Part shown: piece after piece, positions 33,945 through 42,861 of the stretch
How positions within the stretch are numbered: the first letter of the stretch is position 1
Layout: every line of letters begins with the position of its first letter
DNA from: Treponema sp. CETP13
GTDB lineage: Bacteria > Spirochaetota > Spirochaetia > Treponematales > Treponemataceae
Reading direction: 5' to 3'
Length of the DNA stretch: 64,000 bases
Assembly (NCBI GenBank): GCA_001885315.1
Contig: MLPZ01000017.1
Location: 1 to 64,000, forward strand
The notes under the pieces: model-generated
Told to the model about the DNA's origin: nothing
What the model saw: the letters and a program-made list of their open reading frames with translations, nothing else
The model's database searches: none
Made by a program: the position numbers and the translations under genes

Positions 33945-36428
33945 CTACCCCCTGAAATCCTTAAGATAAATACCAGGATTAAAACCCTGAGCAAGAAGAA
34001 TCTGTGCTGCAAGTTCCTTTCCGCTGTTGCGGCCATACTGTCTTTCCATTTCATCAAGAACTGATTTTGGCGGTGCAATAAGAGCAAGCTGGAAATCATC
34101 AAGTTCAAGCTGGAAAAGACGCGCACCGTTCGGAGACTTATAAAAATAGTCTCTTTTCATTCTTGCAGAAGCAAGGGCTGCTATTTCTGAATCTGTAAGA
34201 CCAAATGTTCTGTAATACTGAGAAAGCATATCACTTGCAGCATTCGGATCTGCAAGATAAAAACGTGTCTGACACTGAGAAAGAATTGTTGTAGAAATAG
34301 ATGACTTTGCTACAGAAGGAACATCTTGCGTTGCAAAAACTACAGCAACATGTTTCTTTCGTAGAGTACGAAGCCAGTCATCAATGCGTTTCGCAAAATA
34401 CGGATTATCAAGGAATACCCATGCTTCATCCATAACAAGTAATGTTGGATGCCCTTTATCATCGTTTTCCTTTGCAAAACGAGACTCAATGAATTTAAAA
34501 AGAAACATCAGTGCAGGTGTAATACATGCAGAACCCATACGCATAAGGATTCCCATTTCAATCATAATAAAGTTGGACATATCAAGATGCGTATCATGTG
34601 CATCAAAAATAGAACCGTACTGTCCATCCAAGGTATAAGGCTGGATTCCTATTTTAATTTCATCATCAAGTACATACTGCTGAAAAGAAGTAATATCACG
34701 GCGTTCTGGAACTTTAGTATCACGCAGCTGAATCAAGGATGCCCTTATCGCTTCACTTTTTTCTGCATTGCAGACAATGTGCTGTTCCGTAAGACAAAGT
34801 TCTATAAATTCACATGCCCAGGTCAAATCAGATTCTGTCTCAAGGTCTTTTAAAGGCTGGAATGCAAAAGCATCTGCTCCCGGTTCTACATAGCTGCCAC
34901 CGGAAGCAATGCAGACACCACGGGCGGTTTTATCTTTATCAAGAACAATTACCTGGGCATTTGGATATTTAAGCCACTGACTTTCCAAAAGACAAAGGAA
35001 TGTAGATTTTCCGGCTCCTGAAGGACCAAAAATAAAGGCATGAAAAAGGTCTCCCACATTCATGTTCAAGAAGAACGGGCAGCGTGAAGATGAACCGACA
35101 AGAAGCGGAACAGAACACCCAAGATGTTCGCTTGTCCAACGATTAAATACATCACCGGTCCAAAGCGAAGACAAAGGAATGATATGTGAGATGTTAGAAG
35201 AAGAAAGGATTGTCTTATGAACATCAGAATAGTTATTTCCAGGAAGCATACCAAGCCATGCCTGAAAGCTGTTTGAAGTTTCAACTTTAGCTCCAAAGCC
35301 GACAGAGTTTATAAGACCTGCAATATAAGTTGCCTTATCCATAGCAGCATCATAATTTTTATCCCATACTTCTACGCATGAAGTATAGTAACCGAATGAA
35401 ACAATATCTTTAGAAAGATTTACTTTTGCTTCATTTGTATCTTCCTCAAACGCAATTGCAGCAGGGTCTACACGGTCTGTAGATACGTTTCCGGCAGCTT
35501 CTACAAAAGCCTGCCCCCAACTTTTACGGCTGTTATTGAAACGCTTCTGATATTTTTCAATGAGCTTTGAGGCTCTGACTTTATTCATGCCAATCCATCT
35601 GGTAGTCCACCGATAATCTACATCTGCTTTATTCAGAAGGTCAAAGATTGCAGGATATGTTTCTGATGGAAAATCACGTACAGCAATAATCGGACAGTAG
35701 TAATTTCCGACTTTCATACAGGTTCCGGTTTCAATGTCTTCACTTGTAATAAATGAATCGAAAAATACTGGAGTTGTAGGAGCAATGCGTTTCTTCCAGG
35801 AAGTACTTAAGGAAGTTGCTATATAAGAAACTACTCCGTTATTATCCAAAGGAAAAATATCAATTCTTGATTTAATGTATGAAATGATTTCTTCAGTTCT
35901 GTCACGGAAATACTGAATTTCTTTTCCTACATTCATTTTGTTGTAATAATCCTGTCCTTCAGAATTATCAGCTTTATATAAAAGGCTAGAACCTTTAGAA
36001 GTAAGATCACTTTTTACCTGATATGTCAGAGTTAAAAAATAATAGTTTTTGTAATGAGTATTCTTGTTCTGGAACAAATCTTTACGTCTTGAATCAATCA
36101 GAAAGCCAAGCTGATTATTCCAGGATGTTCCAGGGTATTGTGTTGTTTTCTGTCTTCTTGATTCAAAATGACAGCTCCAGCCATCTCCAAGTCTTTTTAT
36201 GGCAGAGTTAAAATAATTAGAAATAGCATTAATGCTTTCTGCGCTGGAGCTTCCAAGGTCAGGACAAGTAAACTGATAAGTTCTCATTAAAGCTCCAGGC
36301 TTTAAATATACAATGCCCTCTTCTTTCTCACCAATTAAAAAGTTGTAAGGAAGATAATAGCAGAGTTTATCCATTTTATGCTTATAAGAAAGTTTAAATT
36401 TACTTCCTAGAAAATCTACGCCAAGCAT
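33945..36428 (-). CDS. trbE: Conjugal transfer ATPase TrbE/VirB4
   Basis: Large ATPase energising pilus assembly and substrate transfer (827 residues, normal length). Walker A F-G-P-S-G-A-G-K-S-T lies near 473 and Walker B L-L-V-M-D-E-A-W near 667, followed by F-A-T-Q-D-V near 705. The N-terminal half is the CagE/TrbE-type domain. Its ATG directly follows the trbD stop, and its stop codon directly precedes the GTG of the nuclease gene. No defect seen. Confidence 0.93.
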   Translation of the reverse strand: MLGVDFLGSKFKLSYKHKMDKLCYYLPYNFLIGEKEEGIVYLKPGALMRTYQFTCPDLGSSSAESINAISNYFNSAIKRLGDGWSCHFESRRQKTTQYPGTSWNNQLGFLIDSRRKDLFQNKNTHYKNYYFLTLTYQVKSDLTSKGSSLLYKADNSEGQDYYNKMNVGKEIQYFRDRTEEIISYIKSRIDIFPLDNNGVVSYIATSLSTSWKKRIAPTTPVFFDSFITSEDIETGTCMKVGNYYCPIIAVRDFPSETYPAIFDLLNKADVDYRWTTRWIGMNKVRASKLIEKYQKRFNNSRKSWGQAFVEAAGNVSTDRVDPAAIAFEEDTNEAKVNLSKDIVSFGYYTSCVEVWDKNYDAAMDKATYIAGLINSVGFGAKVETSNSFQAWLGMLPGNNYSDVHKTILSSSNISHIIPLSSLWTGDVFNRWTSEHLGCSVPLLVGSSSRCPFFLNMNVGDLFHAFIFGPSGAGKSTFLCLLESQWLKYPNAQVIVLDKDKTARGVCIASGGSYVEPGADAFAFQPLKDLETESDLTWACEFIELCLTEQHIVCNAEKSEAIRASLIQLRDTKVPERRDITSFQQYVLDDEIKIGIQPYTLDGQYGSIFDAHDTHLDMSNFIMIEMGILMRMGSACITPALMFLFKFIESRFAKENDDKGHPTLLVMDEAWVFLDNPYFAKRIDDWLRTLRKKHVAVVFATQDVPSVAKSSISTTILSQCQTRFYLADPNAASDMLSQYYRTFGLTDSEIAALASARMKRDYFYKSPNGARLFQLELDDFQLALIAPPKSVLDEMERQYGRNSGKELAAQILLAQGFNPGIYLKDFRG

Positions 36429-36683
36429 TTAGCCCTCCAGTCTGTCAGGTTCAATTAAAGAATTAAGAGCCACAGTAAGCATGTGCGGATCATGCTTAGT
36501 CAGAATAAAACATGGAATATAAAATAAAACCGTAACAATCAGACCAAGTACGATTCCAAAAAGATATGAAACAAGAACCAGAATCATAAAAAGAATGAGG
36601 AAAATTGTTTTTGGAACACCAAGCAAAAGGTCAGCCTGCTGAAAACTTTTATGAACAGGCATGGAAAAATCTGTAAGACTCAT
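36429..36683 (-). CDS. trbD: Conjugal transfer protein TrbD/VirB3
   Basis: An 84-residue membrane protein with V-H-K-S-F-Q-Q-A-D-L-L-L-G-V-P near 10-25, the TrbD signature region, then two close membrane spans (about 26-43 and 45-60), and a short cytoplasmic tail with H-D-P-H-M-L. Length and pattern fit the family. It is fused end to end with trbE (stop and start codons adjacent). Confidence 0.88.
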   Translation of the reverse strand: MSLTDFSMPVHKSFQQADLLLGVPKTIFLILFMILVLVSYLFGIVLGLIVTVLFYIPCFILTKHDPHMLTVALNSLIEPDRLEG

Positions 36684-36754
36684 AATTACCTCTTAAACTT
36701 CTCCGGTCTGATAAAACAAGGCTATTAGAAATACAGACCGGAGAAAAATACTTT

Positions 36755-37180
36755 TTATGAAAGCTTAAATTCAACATTCCCAAAGGTATTAACATCTGTT
36801 TTATCTTTATTAATATCTTCTGGAAGAAGCAGACTTGTCTTAGAAAGGTCTTCAGAGAACTGTGAATCACCAAAGTCTCCGAATACAAGGGTGATGATTT
36901 TACCGGCACACATGAAAAGAACTGTACCGATGATAAACGGAAGAAACTTCTTGAAAATCTGCGGATTCTGCCCACCTGCAAAAAGAAGTCCAAGACATTC
37001 TCCAATAAGCATGATGCAGGCAATTCCCTTTACCCATCCACTTGAAAAGAAGTCTACAATTCTGTTTACTGATGAACTCATATCACCCGCAGCATCTGCG
37101 AATGTAAACGAACACATAACACAAGCAAAAAAAGCCATCAAAAAAAATTTTTTGTGGTTATTTATAAGTTTAAATACCAT
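36755..37180 (-). CDS. trbC: Conjugal transfer pilin TrbC/VirB2
   Basis: Major pilus subunit precursor. It has a long signal sequence (about 1-31, F-F-L-M-A-F-F-A-C-V ... A-D-A-A), then two hydrophobic spans: residues ~48-68 (W-V-K-G-I-A-C-I-M-L-I-G-E-C-L-G) and ~78-98 (F-L-P-F-I-I-G-T-V-L-F-M). An unusual hydrophilic tail of about 40 residues follows, which most VirB2 pilins lack, so the mature pilin may be processed or extended. ATG follows AAGGAG. A motif-bearing regulatory region lies upstream. Confidence 0.82.
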   Translation of the reverse strand: MVFKLINNHKKFFLMAFFACVMCSFTFADAAGDMSSSVNRIVDFFSSGWVKGIACIMLIGECLGLLFAGGQNPQIFKKFLPFIIGTVLFMCAGKIITLVFGDFGDSQFSEDLSKTSLLLPEDINKDKTDVNTFGNVEFKLS

Positions 37181-37213
37181 AAAAGGTCTCCTTATTTATT
37201 ATTACTTTATATA

Positions 37214-37236
37214 AATAACTATTGTTATTTACACCT
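37214..37236 (-). promoter_or_regulatory. Shared motif upstream of trbC
   Basis: Minus-strand AGGTGTAAATAACAATAGTT (37237-37218) matches the AAAGTGTAAT...TAGTAATT motif seen at other element promoters. It lies in the 71-bp gap between trbB and trbC, the only substantial gap in the first trb transcript, and may mark an internal promoter for the pilin and channel genes. Confidence 0.45.
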
Positions 37237-37251
37237 TTACCTAAAAATAAA

Positions 37252-38235
37252 TCATGCCAGATTGTTATCCCGAAGCATATTGATAAAACTCTTTGTTCCG
37301 GCTTTAATAGGCATGACCTCATCAACAATAGGGCTTTTCCCAGGTCTTTTTTTCAGATGAACACAAAGATGTATAACCTGTGTCAAATCCGGCAAAACAC
37401 CTGTAATAACTTCTGCAAGAATATCCTGCATTCTGATAAGCATACTGCTTGCCGTATCTGCATGGATAGTAGTCACATTACCAGTATGACCGGTATTCCA
37501 TGACTTAATTAATTCATCTGCAACCTCCCCATAACGCACTTCGCCAAAGATGATTCTGTTAGGTGACCATCTTAAGGCTGTTCTTACGGCTTCTGCAGCA
37601 CATTTTCTGTTTACGGCAATAAAAGTCGTATCATGTGCTGGACACTGAAGCTCTGGAACATCCTCTACGATGTAGAAAGCATCATTTGGCGTATATTCCG
37701 TCATTTTTCTTAAGACAGCATTTGTAAAAGTAGTCTTCCCGCTTCCTGTACTTCCTCCTACTAATATGTTTTTTCTTTCTTTTATGTACTGACAGATAAG
37801 GTCATATTCATCTTTTTGAAGCTGACCGTTTGCCACATACTCTTCAAGTGTAAAAATCTTTGCCGCTGGCCGCCTCATGGCAATTTCCGCATTAGGTACA
37901 GCCGGTGGCAAGATTCCTGTAAAACGCAGGTTATATGGTTTTGGTAGAACACATTCAAGCTTCGTAAGCCCTGTAGAAAAATCAATTTTTTGTTCAAGAA
38001 GGTCAGAAGCTGAAATAATAATTCCCTTAACTTGTGCCGGAGTTAAAAACTCACCTGTAAATATTTTACCTACAATAAATTTTTCAACTATTATTTCTCC
38101 TGTTCCAATAATCTTTATGTCAGTTATACTTGGGTCTTCAAAATACTTTTTTACAATACCCAAGTCTTCAAGGAAGTTTGCATAAACACGTCTTGCCTTT
38201 TCTTCCCTTGCATTAATTGCCTGTTGCTCGTTCAT
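37252..38235 (-). CDS. trbB: Conjugal transfer ATPase TrbB/VirB11
   Basis: Hexameric traffic ATPase of the secretion system (327 residues). Walker A G-G-S-T-G-S-G-K-T-T lies near 163; an acidic Asp box (Y-I-V-E-D-V-P-E) near 190; Walker B-like I-I-F-G-E-V-R near 230; H-T-G-N-V-T-T-I-H-A-D near 255. All elements expected for VirB11 are present. The start overlaps the preceding gene by 23 bp. Confidence 0.93.
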   Translation of the reverse strand: MNEQQAINAREEKARRVYANFLEDLGIVKKYFEDPSITDIKIIGTGEIIVEKFIVGKIFTGEFLTPAQVKGIIISASDLLEQKIDFSTGLTKLECVLPKPYNLRFTGILPPAVPNAEIAMRRPAAKIFTLEEYVANGQLQKDEYDLICQYIKERKNILVGGSTGSGKTTFTNAVLRKMTEYTPNDAFYIVEDVPELQCPAHDTTFIAVNRKCAAEAVRTALRWSPNRIIFGEVRYGEVADELIKSWNTGHTGNVTTIHADTASSMLIRMQDILAEVITGVLPDLTQVIHLCVHLKKRPGKSPIVDEVMPIKAGTKSFINMLRDNNLA

Positions 38236-38707
38236 ACAATCCTTCGCTTGCAGCGTTAATATTTGTCATATCAAGATTTTCCTGCATATCGGCCCAAACA
38301 TTCTGCATAAAAGAAATCTTGTGAGTTTTCATCTGAACTCTGTAGTTTTTAAGAATCTTAGTAAAAATATCATTACCTCTATCAATAGCAGGACTATATT
38401 TTCTTCCATTTTTGTCTACTTCAGTCTTTGGAAGTTCTGGAATACATCCAAAAATAACAGGCATAACTAAATAAAAGACTCCTGCAAAAGTCTCAAGCTT
38501 TCTGTCAATTGCGGTAAGCTGATTTTCCATCTGGGTTATACGGCCTAAAACTATGTGTTCAGGAAGAATCTCTTTTGAGTAATAAAGGTTCAAGGCATTT
38601 TCAACAATCTGTGTTTCAGAGCAGTTTTCTTCCTCTGAAAGTTCTCTTAAATGCTCAACAACAAGTTTTTTAATCCTCATATTTTTCTGTATACAGTCTT
38701 CTTTCAA
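38213..38707 (-). CDS. Ribbon-helix-helix-like protein between traG and trbB
   Basis: A TTG start at 38707 follows AAGGAG. Of 164 residues, the first ~45 (M-R-I-K-K-L-V-V-E-H-L-R-E-L-S-E with E-T-Q-I-V-E-N-A-L) have the strand-helix-helix pattern of CopG/Arc-type DNA-binding proteins; the remainder holds a hydrophobic segment near 85-97 (F-Y-L-V-M-P-V-I-F-G) and a helical tail. In proteobacterial Trb elements a CopG-type gene stands at this very place. Likely an accessory relaxosome or operon regulator; the hydrophobic segment is unusual. Confidence 0.6.
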   Translation of the reverse strand: MKEDCIQKNMRIKKLVVEHLRELSEEENCSETQIVENALNLYYSKEILPEHIVLGRITQMENQLTAIDRKLETFAGVFYLVMPVIFGCIPELPKTEVDKNGRKYSPAIDRGNDIFTKILKNYRVQMKTHKISFMQNVWADMQENLDMTNINAASEGLYERATGN

Positions 38708-38744
38708 AATAAACTCCTTATCATCAAGTATTTTTATTTAAACT

Positions 38745-40994
38745 TTATGAATAAATTACATCACTTTCATTGTCAAAATCATCAAGATTGTATTCTGCTG
38801 GTTTTGGAGGCGGTTCACCGTCATCAAGTTCAATATTGAAAGGTGCATCCCACTCTTCAACTTCCCCATTTTCATCAGCATGATAATTTTCAAGAAAATC
38901 AATAGGATTAAATCCTTCGTTCTCATTCTGAATCTTTTCATTTTCAACATATACAGCTTCTTTCTTTTCTTCATCAACGACCGACTCACGCTTTTTAACT
39001 TGAGAAGGAAGCATATAAACTTCATCATCAATTTCTTTCTGAGTATAAGGAGCTACAAAACCGGTTTCAACTTTTCCTGTGTCAACATTTTCGTTGAAAA
39101 CTTTCCAGCTGAATCTTTCATCAGCATAGAAAATGTTTTTCTTACCCATGTAAGGCGGCATGTTATGACCTAAAATAATGCAGTCTTCATAAGGCATTTT
39201 CATTAGCTCATCTGGATTTATAAGGTCAACAGCAATTTCCTGACTTGACGTATTAAGATTATTAAGTGCAACAGCATAGCGGCTACCAGAAACAGAAAGG
39301 TTTTCTTTTGAAACAGATTTTTTACCAATCATTTTTGAAAACTTTTCTGCATCCTGCGGATTATTCGGAGCATAAATAAGAATGTAACGGCAGTTGTCAA
39401 TAAAAGTATTTTCCTGTCCGTAAATCTTAACAAGCTGCTGGTATGCCTGAACTACAAGATAGAACCGAAGGCCGTAACCCGCCAATATTCCTAACGAGGT
39501 AGCCAAAAATTTCATATTTCCGAGGACAGGGAATTCGTCAATCATGAAAAGAATAGGATGCTTTAATACCTTTTCTTTTTCACCTGCCCTAAGTTCTCCA
39601 GAAGAGAAGCGGCGTACAATAAAGTCAATAATAAGCTGGAAAACAGACATGATACGGTCAACATCGCCAAACGGAAGTGTAAGGTATAATGAAATTGGTT
39701 CTTTTGACTCATAGAAGTCTGAAAGTTTGAAGTCTGAATGACTTGTAACATGACGGATAAACGGGTCACGGAAAAGGTTAAGCTTTGACTGAACCGTCTG
39801 CATGATATCAGACCGGACTTTTTCATGCTGCTGTTTTGCAGACATTGCTACATCCAGAACAATACCGTGAATATAATCCGAAACCTCACCGTTTTTATCG
39901 ATGTGTTTAGAATTAATCATTTCATCAAGCAGTGCTTCACCTGCAGGAAGTGGATTTCCCTCTTCATCTGTTCCAGAAGCAGCTCTTGCAAAAATGCGAA
40001 GAACACCTGCAATACACTGGTCTTTTTTTTTATACAAAGGCCGTCCGCTTTCATTTACTGCAGAAAGAACATGGAAGATAACACCTGTTAAAAGGTCACG
40101 TGCGTTATTATCAAAGAAGTCTGAGTTTGAATCTCCACCCTTTTCACCTTTTTGGAAGATGTTTGTAAGAATTGTACCGATATCACGGAAAGCATTTTCA
40201 TCAAGTTCAATTTCTTCCAAAGGATTAAAACATGCAGTTTCCATCTGAACTGGAGAAAACTTAATTACACGACTGAACTTTTGTCTGTAACCTGCTGTCA
40301 TGTTGTAAAGTTCGCCTTTTGGATCAAATACGATTACACTTTCGGTATAAGAACAAAGTGTCGGAACAACTGTACCTACACCTTTTCCTGAACGTGTTGG
40401 AGCAATTACCAAAGTATGGCTGGTTCCTGCATGACAAATAAGCATTGATTGTTTAATCATCTTTAAGCCGAAATTACCTTTTTTATTGATAATTGCTTCA
40501 GTCTGTGCGTCATACTGCTGAGCAAGAACTACACCGTGGTTTTCACACAGACCAAATTTTTTAAGCTCTTTCTTAGTACCCCAGCGGGCAGTTCCATAAA
40601 GATGTTCATTTTTATTAAATCCACGGCTTCTGATAATTGAAATTGTAAGCCAGGTAAATACAGCAATTACTGCACATATTGTTCCAGGAATAGCAGCCTT
40701 TCCTATTGCATCCTGAACAAGATGTTCAAAAGGATTCGTAAACATTGTAATAAGAATTACAATCGGATTAAAAATAGGATAACCTGCAGGATATTTTCCA
40801 ATGTTATGTTTTAAAATATAGATAGGGGTTTCACAGTAGCGTGGATTATACCCAATCATTTCTGCAAACTTTTGTGTAGAAAGAAAAATACCGATGATAA
40901 GAATGAGAACCGGAATAATTAAGTTTGTGAGGTCATAAATAAGTTTTCTGGAAGATTTTTTCGGGTCTTCCCTTAAAAATTCATTTTTAGCCAT
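38745..40994 (-). CDS. traG: Type IV coupling protein TraG/VirD4
   Basis: ATPase that brings the relaxase-DNA complex to the channel. Two N-terminal membrane regions (about 22-42 and 75-130) precede the ATPase domain: Walker A I-A-P-T-R-S-G-K-G near 200, Walker B I-L-F-M-I-D-E-F-P near 485, and the later Gln-rich V-V-Q-A-Y-Q-Q motif. An acidic tail of about 100 residues ends in D-F-D-N-E-S-D-V, as in many coupling proteins that bind relaxosome proteins. Normal family length. The start follows AAAGGCGCTTA. Confidence 0.93.
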   Translation of the reverse strand: MAKNEFLREDPKKSSRKLIYDLTNLIIPVLILIIGIFLSTQKFAEMIGYNPRYCETPIYILKHNIGKYPAGYPIFNPIVILITMFTNPFEHLVQDAIGKAAIPGTICAVIAVFTWLTISIIRSRGFNKNEHLYGTARWGTKKELKKFGLCENHGVVLAQQYDAQTEAIINKKGNFGLKMIKQSMLICHAGTSHTLVIAPTRSGKGVGTVVPTLCSYTESVIVFDPKGELYNMTAGYRQKFSRVIKFSPVQMETACFNPLEEIELDENAFRDIGTILTNIFQKGEKGGDSNSDFFDNNARDLLTGVIFHVLSAVNESGRPLYKKKDQCIAGVLRIFARAASGTDEEGNPLPAGEALLDEMINSKHIDKNGEVSDYIHGIVLDVAMSAKQQHEKVRSDIMQTVQSKLNLFRDPFIRHVTSHSDFKLSDFYESKEPISLYLTLPFGDVDRIMSVFQLIIDFIVRRFSSGELRAGEKEKVLKHPILFMIDEFPVLGNMKFLATSLGILAGYGLRFYLVVQAYQQLVKIYGQENTFIDNCRYILIYAPNNPQDAEKFSKMIGKKSVSKENLSVSGSRYAVALNNLNTSSQEIAVDLINPDELMKMPYEDCIILGHNMPPYMGKKNIFYADERFSWKVFNENVDTGKVETGFVAPYTQKEIDDEVYMLPSQVKKRESVVDEEKKEAVYVENEKIQNENEGFNPIDFLENYHADENGEVEEWDAPFNIELDDGEPPPKPAEYNLDDFDNESDVIYS

Positions 40995-41045
40995 TAAGCG
41001 CCTTTAATAAAAAATAATAGTTTTTTATATTTAGCGCTTATGATT

Positions 41046-41097
41046 ATTATATTATAAGTTTAAGTGTTATGTCAATTACTATTATATATTACACTTT
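41046..41097 (-). promoter_or_regulatory. Promoter and shared motif upstream of traG
   Basis: TTGACA (41075-41070) and TATAAT (41051-41046) are 18 bp apart on the minus strand and precede traG by about 50 bp. AAAGTGTAATATATAATAGT (41097-41078) abuts the -35 box. The relaxase gene ends immediately upstream, so traG and the trb genes form a separate transcript. Confidence 0.75.
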
Positions 41098-41103
41098 CAA
41101 AAG

Positions 41104-42366
41104 CTAAGAATGTATAGTTATAAGAGGACGTAGCTTACCTTTCTGTTTTTTCTCAGCTCTTACAGAAATAAACTTACCAATATCCTCATCTTTAAGTTTA
41201 ATTCTTGTTGGAATATACCAGGCCTTGTTTTCTTTTCTGTTTTCAATGACTACAGCATTGTTCCAGACATCTTCATCATTCATGTTGTATATTTTAGTAA
41301 CTATACCATTTATTTCACCAGTTTCACCTGAATATAATTCCAGATTATAAGGTGAAACAAGCTTAAGTTTGCTTCTTGCATCAAGATATGTATTGTATCT
41401 TCCTATTGCCTTAAGTTTATCTTTCCATCCTTTTTCAAGATAATAAAGAGGCGGTCGCTCTTTTGAATAACAGATAGCAAGCCCCATCTGTACAAGAGTA
41501 TTGAGCCTAAGAATTTCAGTATTATCTACAGTCTGCTTAGATGCAGAATATTCTGCATCTCCGACAATCTTTGGAACCGGGAACAGAGTATATCCATAAT
41601 AATTTTCAATATGTTCATCAATCTTTGTCCACCTTTTAAGATATGGAAGATTTTTTCTCGAAGCTTCAATTGCTTCTCGGCTCCTCTGCCCTACAAGATT
41701 TGTACAGATATCCATTGCAAGCCCTCTGGCAACATTTTTCACAATTGCCCTGTCAAAGAGGAACTTTTCTTTATTTCTCTTATCAATTCCATTAATAAGT
41801 AAATGAGAATGGATATGGTCAGTATCTGTATGTGTTACAGCCATCCAGGAAAACTTGTGTCCTGTAACAGTTTCAAGATTTTTAACGAACTGTCTTACAA
41901 GGACTTTCATATCTACATTCTGGTTCTCAGGACTGATTATAAATTTAAATCCTCGGTCATCAGCCTCACTTTCATATTTTAAGATTTCACTTTCAGGAAC
42001 AACATCATACTTATCATTAAAAAGATCCGGCTTTTCTACAACAGCCTTTTTATTTTTCTGAGGCATGTAATTACGAAGAAATTCAATATGCTTTGCTTTA
42101 GTTTCTGTATAAAACATCTTCACTGTACACGGCTGCTTCTGGGCAGCATGACCACGAAAAAAAGATGTAGTAGAATTATCGGTAATTTTTTTAGAAGGAT
42201 AATAAAACCTGTCAAGCTCACGGAAAAAAGCCGCAATCTCTTTTCCAGCATCTGTCATTCTGAGTTTTTTCGGAGGATAGAGTTTCTTTCCAAGAAAGTC
42301 ATAGTCAATGACTTCTTCACCAGTTATAGAATCCTTGTGCATACTAATACGACCTTTAATAATCAT
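41104..42366 (-). CDS. Relaxase, VirD2/DUF3363 type
   Basis: The enzyme expected to nick the transfer origin and lead the strand into the recipient. In 420 residues it shows F-R-G-H-A-A-Q near 50, F-K-F-I-I-S-P-E-N near 140 and the metal-binding H-T-D-T-D-H-I-H-S-H near 180, in the order and spacing of DUF3363-type relaxases of Trb-type elements. The region after ~270 (L-V-Q-M-G-L-A, then short beta segments) fits a shortened DUF3363 domain; proteobacterial members are often longer. The catalytic tyrosine was not assigned. ATG 42366 was preferred to the in-frame TTG before it. A hairpin-rich region lies directly upstream. Confidence 0.82.
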   Translation of the reverse strand: MIIKGRISMHKDSITGEEVIDYDFLGKKLYPPKKLRMTDAGKEIAAFFRELDRFYYPSKKITDNSTTSFFRGHAAQKQPCTVKMFYTETKAKHIEFLRNYMPQKNKKAVVEKPDLFNDKYDVVPESEILKYESEADDRGFKFIISPENQNVDMKVLVRQFVKNLETVTGHKFSWMAVTHTDTDHIHSHLLINGIDKRNKEKFLFDRAIVKNVARGLAMDICTNLVGQRSREAIEASRKNLPYLKRWTKIDEHIENYYGYTLFPVPKIVGDAEYSASKQTVDNTEILRLNTLVQMGLAICYSKERPPLYYLEKGWKDKLKAIGRYNTYLDARSKLKLVSPYNLELYSGETGEINGIVTKIYNMNDEDVWNNAVVIENRKENKAWYIPTRIKLKDEDIGKFISVRAEKKQKGKLRPLITIHS

Positions 42367-42369
42367 CAA

Positions 42370-42612
42370 TCTTTATATCTTTTGCAAAAAACAAAAACTG
42401 TAAAACATAATAAACAAGAACCACATTATTTCAAGCCGCTGGTAATGTGTGGCCCAACCAGCAATTTGACGTTAATTTAATCAGCAGAAAACCTTCATCA
42501 GTTAATCGTCAGCTCACTCCTGCGACTCCGTTTTTATGGTGTTTATACTCAAACGGAAGCGAAACCTGTGAGTACTTATTTTGTTATCTGTTCTCCCTTC
42601 CTTAAGCAGTAA
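42370..42612. other. Non-coding region upstream of the relaxase, candidate oriT
   Basis: No gene seen. Two overlapping inverted repeats exclude each other: CACATTA (42422-42428) with TAATGTG (42443-42449), and GCTGGT (42438-42443) with ACCAGC (42457-42462). GACGTTAA and TTAATCGTC follow as a further imperfect pair. Nested repeats beside a relaxase gene are typical of transfer origins, but no nick site was recognised. Confidence 0.4.
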
Positions 42613-42861
42613 CTAGAAATTGTAATTCGCATTGTCATATATTTCACCATAATAACCGCCGTGATAATTAGATGAGAAACTTTCTATAGATAAATGAACA
42701 TTGACTTTCTTTATATATTCTGAAAGTTCATCATATAAAGTAAGAAACTTATTGAATGTATAAGTATAGTCATCCTTGCTGAAAAAAGACAATTCATTCT
42801 TTGTCGTAACTGAATCCTTATACCACCGTGAGTTTAATGTTATTTCAGTAAGTATAAAGAG
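42613..42861 (-). pseudogene. 3' remnant of an unknown gene
   Basis: An open frame of about 80 codons without a start ends at TAG 42613-42615. It reads ...N-S-R-W-Y-K-D-S-V-T-T-K-N-E-L and ends Y-Y-G-E-I-Y-D-N-A-N-Y-N-F, with codon use that looks genuine. The upstream part is missing where IS21-like sequence begins (about 42,860). The family is not recognised. It is probably the 3' end of a gene cut by the insertion sequence, itself now degraded. Confidence 0.45.

Noticed and set aside
36649-37023. Minus-strand 124-codon frame overlapping trbC
   Set aside because: Shadow of trbC and of the trbC-trbD gap; trbC has a ribosome site, a signal peptide and family topology.
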